From: CAVQND01 sp964653485
GTDB taxonomy: Bacteria; Verrucomicrobiota; Verrucomicrobiia; Limisphaerales; UBA8199
Length of the DNA stretch: 64,000 nucleotides
Assembly (NCBI GenBank): GCA_964653485.1
Contig: CAZZFF010000012.1
Location: 1 to 64,000, forward strand
Direction of reading: 5' to 3'
The notes under the pieces were generated by a model. The model made no database searches, was not told the DNA's origin, and saw nothing but the letters and a program-made list of their open reading frames with translations. Below, in pieces: positions 58,677 through 64,000 of the stretch. Positions within the stretch are counted from its first letter, which is position 1; every line of letters starts with the position of its first letter. The translations under genes and the position numbers were made by a program.

Positions 58677-58970
58677 TCAGGCCCAGGCGCGTTTATGAAA
58701 TGGAACGTCCAAGCGCTCAGCTTCCTCCCTCGCCATCTGTCGCTCGGCCTCATCCACCATCCGCTTGGTCAGGACGGGATCTCCTCGCTTGGCCTTGATG
58801 ATCGGAAACTGCACTCGCTTCGGAGCGATGCGCGCATCCGCGCCGCTCGGCACCAATCGCAACCCGTCGGCAACAAGATCCTCCAGCCTGACCCCCGTCA
58901 ATGCGGCCCGGGACTTGGCCTCACGGAAGAGGTCATCCGGAATATCCAACGTCGCTTTCACAGAACCCAC
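58677..58970 (-). CDS. Orphan VapB-type antitoxin
   Basis: A 97-aa protein. The N-terminal ribbon-helix-helix-like part is VKATLDIPDDLFREAKSRAA, LTGVRLEDLVADGLRL. The C-terminal half (DPVLTKRMVDEAERQMAREE, AERLDVP) is the usual VapC-wrapping helix. In complete systems a PIN toxin follows directly, but here the gene is followed by the hairpin array and no PIN frame exists in 58474-58676. It therefore seems to be an orphan, possibly left after loss of its toxin. Confidence 0.7.
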   Translation of the reverse strand: MGSVKATLDIPDDLFREAKSRAALTGVRLEDLVADGLRLVPSGADARIAPKRVQFPIIKAKRGDPVLTKRMVDEAERQMAREEAERLDVPFHKRAWA

Positions 58971-59161
58971 CTTCCCCTATTCCCACGAGAACATCAAGCG
59001 TTCATGGCGGAGTCGTCGCGTGGCACGGTCGGTTGCGGCTCGAAAGCGGACAGACTCCTTTCGGATGCTCCGTCTGCGCCCTGCGCGCTTGACCCCAACT
59101 CACGCTAACGGCACCTTAGCCGGCGTGCGGGCACTGATCGAAGCCATCCATCCCTTCATCC

Positions 59162-60295
59162 ATGGCGCGTGTTGTTCTTGAGAACCTGACCAAGGTGTTC
59201 CCGGGACCGGTGCGGGCGGTCCGCGAGGTGAGCCTGGCCGTTGAAGAGGGCGAATGCCTGGCGCTGGTGGGGCCGTCCGGTTGCGGCAAGACGACTCTGC
59301 TGCGGATGATAGCGGGGCTGGAGGAACCCACGTCCGGGACGGTGGCCATCGACGGGCAGGGGGTCAACAACCTGGCCGCCAAGGACCGGCAGGTGGCGAT
59401 GGTCTTTCAGCACCATGCCCTTTATCCCCATCTTTCGGTATATGAGAACATGGCGTTCGGGCTGAAGTTGCGGAAGTGCCCGCGGGCGGAGATTGCGAGG
59501 CGGGTCAACGCGGCGGCGGAGGCGCTGGGGTTGACGGCTTGCCTGGACCGGCGGCCGCGGGAACTCTCAGGCGGGCAGCACCAGCGCGTCGCCCTGGGGC
59601 GAGCGTTGGTGAGGCAGCCCAAAGTGTTTCTGCTCGACGAGCCCCTGTCCAACCTGGACGCGCCGATGCGCGCGCAACTGCGCGCCGAGTTTGCCCGCTT
59701 GCAGCTCCGGCTGGGCACAACCGCCCTCTACGTGACGCATGACCAGGTCGAGGCAATGATGCTCGGCCGCCGCATCGCCGTCATGAAAGACGGGGTCATC
59801 CAGCAGGTCGCCGAGCCGGGGGTCGTTTATCGACATCCGGCAAATCTGTTCGTGGCGGGCTTCATCGGCTTCCCGGCAATGAACTTTTTCAAGGGCCGGA
59901 TTGCTCAGGGGGCCGGGGCGCTCCTGTTCGAGGAGCAAGTGCCCGCCGCCGCGCAGGGCGGGTTGTCGTTGCCCCTGGACAAGCGCATGGCGGCGTCAAT
60001 GACGGACTGGGCCGGGCGGGACGTTATCATGGGGATTCGCCCGGAGCATATCGGCCACAGAACCGCTCTGCCCGACTCGCCCCCTGGGCAGACCGTCGAG
60101 GCCGTGGTGGAGGTCGTTCAGCCCATGGGCGCGGAGAGCTATCTCAACCTGGCCGGGTTGGCGCAGTCATTCGTCGCCCGCGTTCCCGCCGCCGACCCCG
60201 TCCGCGCCCCGCAGCGCGTCAGCCTCGTGTTCGACATGGCCCAGGCGCACTTCTTCGACCCGGCCACCGAGCGAGCCCTTTGCCAAGGCTCGTGA
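59162..60295 (+). CDS. MalK/UgpC-type ABC transporter ATPase
   Basis: A 377-aa ATPase of carbohydrate importers. Walker A GPSGCGKTT, signature ELSGGQHQRVALGRAL, Walker B VFLLDEPLSNLDAP, the switch ALYVTHDQVEAMML, and the C-terminal regulatory and TOBE part with MGIRPEHI and PMGAESYLN are present. Usual MalK length is ~370. No substrate-binding protein or permease genes are near, so it probably serves importers encoded elsewhere. It begins at 59162 with a clear core start (MARVVLENLTKVFPGPVRAV). Confidence 0.93.
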   Translation: MARVVLENLTKVFPGPVRAVREVSLAVEEGECLALVGPSGCGKTTLLRMIAGLEEPTSGTVAIDGQGVNNLAAKDRQVAMVFQHHALYPHLSVYENMAFGLKLRKCPRAEIARRVNAAAEALGLTACLDRRPRELSGGQHQRVALGRALVRQPKVFLLDEPLSNLDAPMRAQLRAEFARLQLRLGTTALYVTHDQVEAMMLGRRIAVMKDGVIQQVAEPGVVYRHPANLFVAGFIGFPAMNFFKGRIAQGAGALLFEEQVPAAAQGGLSLPLDKRMAASMTDWAGRDVIMGIRPEHIGHRTALPDSPPGQTVEAVVEVVQPMGAESYLNLAGLAQSFVARVPAADPVRAPQRVSLVFDMAQAHFFDPATERALCQGS

Positions 60296-60317
60296 GGAAA
60301 CGCGTCCCACCCTCCCC

Positions 60318-61172
60318 TCACCGAGGCCCCTCGATCACCCCGCGTATCCACTCGACGCTCTTGCGGGTGTTCTCGTCGGTGCCGCTGCATTCCAGGGAGA
60401 CGACGCCCTCCCAGCCGGTCTGCTGGAGATAGTGCAGACAGGCGCGGATGTTGTCGGCGTTAACACCGCCGCCGACAGGGACCTCGGAGCTGCCGATGCC
60501 GGTCTCCTCGCCGCGCGCCGCCGCAGCGAGGGCGGGGCTGACGTCCTTGATGTGGCAGTGGACGACGTGCTTGCGGAGGGCTTTGAGGTAATCGAGCGGG
60601 TTGTGCCCGGCGATGAACGTATTGCCGGTGTCGAAATTGCACCGCAAGTACTCGGAGTTCAGTTCTTGAAAAAGGTCATTCATGAACTGGATGTCGTTCG
60701 TGTAAGGGCCGTGAGGCTCGATGTTGATGATGATCTTGTAATCCTCGGCCCAGGACAGGCACTGCCGGTAGTTGTCGCACGTGATGCGGAAGACCTCTTT
60801 GCGGGTCAGGCCCGGCGTCTCGAACGCGCCGTCCACGGTATCGACCATCGGACACCCCAATTCAGCGGCGAACCGGATCGTCTGGGTGACGTACTGGACG
60901 CCGTAGGCCGAACCGTTGGGACCCATCATGGGATACGAGCCATCGATCTGGGAGACCACCAGGCCGAGTTTGTCGAGAAATCGGCGCACGGCGCGCGGGT
61001 TGGATTGGAGGGACACCCCCGGATCATATCCGAGGGCGGCGATGAAGTTCTGACCGTGGATGGAGCAGAATTCGATGTGTTTCAGGCCCGTGGCGGCAAT
61101 CTTCTCACATGCGGCTTCGAAACCGACGCTCAACGGCCTCCAGTTGTCAGCGTGTATGCCTACGTGGATCAT
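60318..61172 (-). CDS. Cytoplasmic TIM-barrel sugar-phosphate isomerase/epimerase
   Basis: A 284-aa AP-endonuclease-2/IolE-like TIM barrel without signal peptide. Conserved features are ATGLKHIEFCSIHGQNFIAA, CPMVDTVDGAFETPGLTRKE, INIEPHGPYTNDIQFM (metal Glu), LRCNFDTGNTFIAGHNPLDY (Asp ligand), VVHCHIKDVSP (His) and VVSLECSGTDENTRKSVEWI (Glu). These match the sugar isomerase/epimerase group that acts on ketoses or inositol derivatives; the precise substrate is undetermined. It is convergent with the MalK-type gene, 22 bp apart. Confidence 0.9.
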   Translation of the reverse strand: MIHVGIHADNWRPLSVGFEAACEKIAATGLKHIEFCSIHGQNFIAALGYDPGVSLQSNPRAVRRFLDKLGLVVSQIDGSYPMMGPNGSAYGVQYVTQTIRFAAELGCPMVDTVDGAFETPGLTRKEVFRITCDNYRQCLSWAEDYKIIINIEPHGPYTNDIQFMNDLFQELNSEYLRCNFDTGNTFIAGHNPLDYLKALRKHVVHCHIKDVSPALAAAARGEETGIGSSEVPVGGGVNADNIRACLHYLQQTGWEGVVSLECSGTDENTRKSVEWIRGVIEGPR

Positions 61173-61280
61173 GCCGCCTTTCTATGACAGGCCGGATTGA
61201 AGGTCAAGATCGCAGGTCTGAAAAAGGCGAGGGTTTTCGAGGGCCGCGGCGTAGTATATACGTGTAAAGACTATGCGCTT

Positions 61281-61625
61281 ATGAACGAGCCAGGACAAAA
61301 GGACCAGGAGCCTCTTGAGACCCTCCTGCGGCAATGGACCGTCGAGGCGGAGCTGCCACCGCGCTTCCATGAACAGGTCTGGCAGCGAATCGCGCGCTCC
61401 GAGGCACGGCGACCGTCGCCCTTCCGCGCCGGCTTGATGCGCCTGTTGGGAGTGGTGTCGCCTCAGCCCAAGGCCGCCTGCGCCTGCGTGGCGGCCCTGC
61501 TCGTGCTCAGCATCGCGGCCGGCTCCTGGACCGCGCAAGTCGAGAGCAGCCATCTGCAAGCGACCCTCGGTCTGCGCTATGTCCAGTCCATCGACCCCTA
61601 CCAAACGGGAAACCCCCAGCCATGA
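61281..61625 (+). CDS. Putative membrane anti-sigma protein (CnrY-like position)
   Basis: A 114-aa protein. The N-terminal cytoplasmic part (PLETLLRQWTVEAELPPRFH, EQVWQRIARSEARR) has the short-helix look of anti-sigma factors found in this phylum. One TM helix follows (KAACACVAALLVLSIAAGSWTA, about 75-96), with a short outer tail. It overlaps the next gene by 4 bp (ATGA) and is two genes ahead of an ECF sigma factor, in the same order as CnrY-CnrX-CnrH. An anti-sigma role is inferred from size, topology and neighbours. The ATG at 61281 is preferred over 61197 because the upstream codons lack domain character. Confidence 0.7.
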   Translation: MNEPGQKDQEPLETLLRQWTVEAELPPRFHEQVWQRIARSEARRPSPFRAGLMRLLGVVSPQPKAACACVAALLVLSIAAGSWTAQVESSHLQATLGLRYVQSIDPYQTGNPQP

Positions 61626-62110
61626 ACAAAGGCGGCATGATTCTGTTGGCCGGACTGGTGGTGTGCGCGGCCGCCTTCTGCGGCGTCTATTACCGGGGCA
61701 CGGCGCCCATGCGCGAGGCGATGAGCGCGCCGCAGCCGGAGCTGGCGTGGCTGAAGCAGGAATTCAACTTGAGCGACACCGAGTTCGCCCGCATCACGCG
61801 ATTGCACCAGGCCTACCTGCCCCAGTGCGGCCAACGGTGCGGCCTCGTCGAGCAACAAACCGAGCGGCTAAGGCAACTGCTGGCCAATGCCGACACAGTC
61901 ACACCGGAAATCCGCAACCTTCTGGCCCAGCGGGCCGCGATTCGGGCCGAGTGTGAAGCCGAGATGCTCAAACACTTCCTGGCGGTCAGCCGCACCATGC
62001 CCCCGGAGCAGGGGCGGCGTTACCTGGCCTGGATCGAGCAGCAGACCCTTCTCCGGGCCACAGCCATGGAAAGCCGCCACCATCACCACGACGGCAAGGA
62101 CAACCCTTAG
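61622..62110 (+). CDS. Periplasmic metal-sensor-like protein (CnrX/Spy-related)
   Basis: A 162-aa protein with an N-terminal membrane anchor (GMILLAGLVVCAAAFCGVYY). An all-helical periplasmic domain (LAWLKQEFNLSDTEFARITR, then ITPEIRNLLAQ-like hairpin, then EAEMLKHFLAVSRTMPPEQG) resembles CnrX and other heavy-metal sensors. Potential metal ligands include His58, the Cys pair in YLPQCGQRC, His119-region residues and the C-terminal HHHH cluster. It may detect a transition metal and release the sigma factor through the preceding membrane protein. It overlaps the previous gene (ATGA) and lies 22 bp before the sigma gene. Confidence 0.75.
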   Translation: MNKGGMILLAGLVVCAAAFCGVYYRGTAPMREAMSAPQPELAWLKQEFNLSDTEFARITRLHQAYLPQCGQRCGLVEQQTERLRQLLANADTVTPEIRNLLAQRAAIRAECEAEMLKHFLAVSRTMPPEQGRRYLAWIEQQTLLRATAMESRHHHHDGKDNP

Positions 62111-62132
62111 TGGTCATGGCCACTTAGGCGTC

Positions 62133-62720
62133 ATGGAACCTCCCAACGGCAACGAGCAGGACGCTCTGGACATGGCCCGCCTGGCCGGCGGCCACGACCC
62201 GGCTCTCAACGCCCTCATGGACCGCCACGGGCCCACGCTCTTTCACTACCTGGTCCGCTCGTTGCAGAACCAGGACGATGCGGCCGACCTGGCCCAGGAA
62301 ACGTTCGCCCGGGTCTATGAAAACAGGGACAAGTTCGATCCGCGCCGGAAGTTCTCCACCTGGCTCTACGCCATCGCGACCAACCTGGTCCGAGACCGCT
62401 TCCGTTGGCGGGCGCGCCACCCCCAGGTCTCTCTGGACGCAGAAAACCCCCAAACCGATGTTAGCCTCAGAGACACCCTGCGCGCCGCAGACATCGAGCC
62501 GGACCAGGCGTTGGAGGTCCGGGAACGCTCGGCTGCCGTCCGGCAGGCCGTGGCGGCACTGCCCGTGGATTTGCGTCAACCCCTCGTCCTGGCGGTCTAT
62601 GAGGGCCGTTCCCAGGCCGACATCGGCCAAATCCTCGACTGTTCAGCCAAAGCGGTGGAAACCCGCCTCTACCGCGCCCGCCAAAAGCTGCGCGAGAGCC
62701 TGCGCAAGTTCCTGGCTTGA
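62133..62720 (+). CDS. ECF RNA-polymerase sigma factor (CnrH-like group)
   Basis: A 195-aa ECF sigma factor. Region 2 is LNALMDRHGPTLFHYLVRSL, QDDAADLAQETFARVYEN and FSTWLYAIATNLVRDRFRW; region 4 is AVRQAVAALPVDLRQPLVLA, YEGRSQADIGQILDCSAKAV and RLYRARQKLRESL. No extension. It is third in the anti-sigma/sensor/sigma operon. By analogy with CnrYXH it would autoactivate the operon and metal-efflux genes, but no efflux genes are in the window. The ATG at 62133 gives the normal family N-terminus. Confidence 0.9.
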   Translation: MEPPNGNEQDALDMARLAGGHDPALNALMDRHGPTLFHYLVRSLQNQDDAADLAQETFARVYENRDKFDPRRKFSTWLYAIATNLVRDRFRWRARHPQVSLDAENPQTDVSLRDTLRAADIEPDQALEVRERSAAVRQAVAALPVDLRQPLVLAVYEGRSQADIGQILDCSAKAVETRLYRARQKLRESLRKFLA

Positions 62721-62979
62721 TGGCTGAAAGAGATGAAACCGCGGGCTTTGCCCGGTCACCACGAGTGAACACCAAGACAGCAGGAAGCAACCTGCTTGCG
62801 GACCCTTCGTTTGTCCGATGCCGGAGTGGAAGGAACAGACTGAGAACGTCTATGTGACTTTCAAACCGGCGGCGTGGTTCGAGCAGCAGCCGGTGGGGCC
62901 AAGACCGCAGGTAGAGTCGCAGCGAGTTGGCTTGCCGATCGATCTTGATAAACCCGTCGGGAAGGTGTCTCTTCAGCGC

Positions 62980-63573
62980 ATGAACACGGCAGTCCCTACT
63001 GGCAGAATCCCGGATGTTCACCGAGTCCTGAGCGTCTGCATTTTAGTCCTGCTGCTGGCCGGTTGCCAGGCCCCTCCGGTTCGGCCGGGCACGGCTTGGC
63101 GCCAGACCCTCGAGCGCGAGTTGCCGATGCTGGGTCATCGCAACTGGATCGTGATCGCCGATTCGGCTTATCCGGCCCAGACGAGTCCCGGCGTCGAGAC
63201 GATTTGCACCGGCACTTCTCAATTGGAGACCCTCAAGGCAGTGCTGGCCGCGTTGGATCAGACCAGGCACGTGCGACCGATGATCCACACCGATGCCGAA
63301 CTGGAGTATGTGCCGGAGGCCCTCGCCCCGGGCGTTGCCGCCTATCGCTCCGGTTTGAAATCGCTCCTCAAGGACCGGGGCGCGGTGGCGCTGCCCCATG
63401 ACCAGCTCATTGCCAGGCTCGATGAGGCCGGCCGGACGTTTCACGTCCTCATCCTGAAGACTGATCTGACGATTCCCTACACCTCGGTGTTCCTTCAACT
63501 CGATTGCGGGTATTGGGGGCCGGACGCGGAAAAACAACTCCGCGCCGCGATGGCTCAGGGCGTCAAGCCCTGA
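62980..63573 (+). CDS. Lipoprotein with RbsD/FucU (sugar pyranase/mutarotase) domain
   Basis: A 197-aa protein. A signal sequence (VHRVLSVCILVLLLAGC) ends in the lipobox LAGC, giving lipidated Cys29. The mature domain has the RbsD/FucU signature: LGHRNWIVIADSAYP with His53 and Asp61 (cf. GH and D of RbsD), and later PHDQLIARLDEAGRTFHVLI with His140 and PYTSVFLQLDCG with Tyr167. These align with the catalytic His20, Asp28, His98 and Tyr120 of E. coli RbsD. Known relatives are cytoplasmic; an exported lipoprotein form would act on sugars outside the cytoplasm. The ATG at 62980 preserves the signal. The preceding 62721-62979 stretch shows no clear gene. Confidence 0.75.
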   Translation: MNTAVPTGRIPDVHRVLSVCILVLLLAGCQAPPVRPGTAWRQTLERELPMLGHRNWIVIADSAYPAQTSPGVETICTGTSQLETLKAVLAALDQTRHVRPMIHTDAELEYVPEALAPGVAAYRSGLKSLLKDRGAVALPHDQLIARLDEAGRTFHVLILKTDLTIPYTSVFLQLDCGYWGPDAEKQLRAAMAQGVKP

Positions 63574-63641
63574 CCTTGCTGGAAGGGGCCTTCTGATAAG
63601 ACATTCGGCCAGGACGCCGCGCTAAAGCCGCCGGGCCAAGG

Positions 63642-64000
63642 CTATCGGGTCAGGCCGTACCTTTTGATGACCTCCGGCGGGAGCTCGAGGGCCTCAAGCT
63701 GACGCGGTTCGGCTTTAATGGCGCCGCCGCCGTAGGACTTGCCGACATAGGGAAGGTTGGCAAGCGTGGCCGGGTCGTTCAAGGCGCGCCAAAGGCGCCG
63801 AACGTGTCGCGGGTCCTGGTCGCTGGGGTAAACACACAAGAAACAGGTGAGCGGGACTACGCCGGCTTCATTGAGGATGAAACGGCAATCCCGTCTTCCA
63901 AGGTAAGCAAACAGGAGGGCGGGAGCGGGGCGGCGTTCCATCCGATACCACGGTCTGCGCGTGGCGATCAGAGGACGGGCAGCGAGGCCGGCCTGCTCGG
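63642..64000 (-). CDS. C-terminal part of an N6-adenine DNA methyltransferase-like protein (partial)
   Basis: The frame is open from the window end to 63642, so the 5' part lies beyond the window. The visible ~119 residues include RRPWYRMERRPAPALLFAYL, GRRDCRFILNEAGVVPLTCF, CVYPSDQDPRHVRRLWRALN and YVGKSYGGGAIKAEPRQLEA. This fits the C-terminal target-recognition region of type II-style N6-adenine methyltransferases (restriction-modification associated). An internal ATG at 63941 is not the start. The catalytic (D/N)PPY motif is not in view. Confidence 0.75.
   Translation of the reverse strand, partial: EQAGLAARPLIATRRPWYRMERRPAPALLFAYLGRRDCRFILNEAGVVPLTCFLCVYPSDQDPRHVRRLWRALNDPATLANLPYVGKSYGGGAIKAEPRQLEALELPPEVIKRYGLTR

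Noticed and set aside
1..64000. tRNA, rRNA or CRISPR features
   Set aside because: GTTCGA-type T-arm sequences were looked for and those seen lie inside coding genes without a cloverleaf; no regularly spaced repeats with unique spacers were seen.

Overview
The window looks like a piece of a Verrucomicrobiota chromosome, probably from the Pedosphaera/Limisphaerales side of the phylum. This is inferred from gene content, since no rRNA or marker-tree evidence is available. The DNA is GC-rich. The pointers are an alternative complex III operon, large exported CotH/lamin-tail and LamG-type proteins ending in a shared beta-rich tail with a terminal F-[FY]-R motif, a decayed H-X9-DG (DUF1559) pilin-like gene, and ECF sigma factors carrying an exported LTPEQ tail. 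No tRNA, rRNA or CRISPR was seen.

Layout. 0.1-3.1 kb: an Xre/MbcA/ParS-RES toxin-antitoxin pair, a lipoprotein and a PAS histidine kinase. 3.2-9.2 kb: a CotH exported protein, dihydrolipoyl dehydrogenase, a secreted esterase and an exported protein of unknown role. 9.2-20.4 kb: one tightly packed minus-strand respiratory operon, actABCDEF, a one-TM protein, a CcoN-like subunit, a CcoO-like cytochrome and a monohaem cytochrome c. The CcoN-like subunit has lost all three CuB histidines. The CcoO-like cytochrome carries an insert that resembles the ribosomal L7/L12 C-terminal domain. 20.7-22 kb: a pilin-like pseudogene and an AbrB/VapC pair. 22-32.2 kb: an exported metallo-beta-lactamase-fold hydrolase, two large surface-type proteins and an ABC-2 exporter with one permease split in two. 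32.8-34.5 kb: an ECF sigma factor fused to a membrane and LTPxQ tail.

34.5-46.6 kb holds an amidoligase-type locus: three transglutaminase-like proteins, two circularly permuted ATP-grasp proteins and two alpha-E domains, one ATP-grasp/alpha-E pair being fused. A helix-hairpin-helix protein follows. A near-identical 24-bp element (20/24) lies about 100 bp upstream of two minus-strand genes here. 46.6-48.8 kb is a recombination scar: a second dprA 3' end, a second HhH-gene 3' end and a decayed tyrosine-recombinase piece, in the order expected from tandem duplication. 48.8-54 kb is a housekeeping operon (small ORF, tyrA, aroA, cmk, plsC, dprA).

54-64 kb is carbohydrate-oriented: a Tat-exported TIM-barrel isomerase, a HAD / DHS-like / PfkB trio, a MalK-type ATPase without permeases and a second TIM-barrel isomerase. 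It then has an orphan VapB beside a hairpin array, a Cnr-like anti-sigma/sensor/ECF-sigma trio, a lipoprotein with an RbsD/FucU catalytic signature, and the C-terminal part of a DNA methyltransferase running off the window edge.

The two places most likely to hold undescribed biology are the respiratory operon with its CuB-less oxidase-like subunit and modified CcoO, and the transglutaminase/ATP-grasp/alpha-E locus with its possible shared regulatory element.
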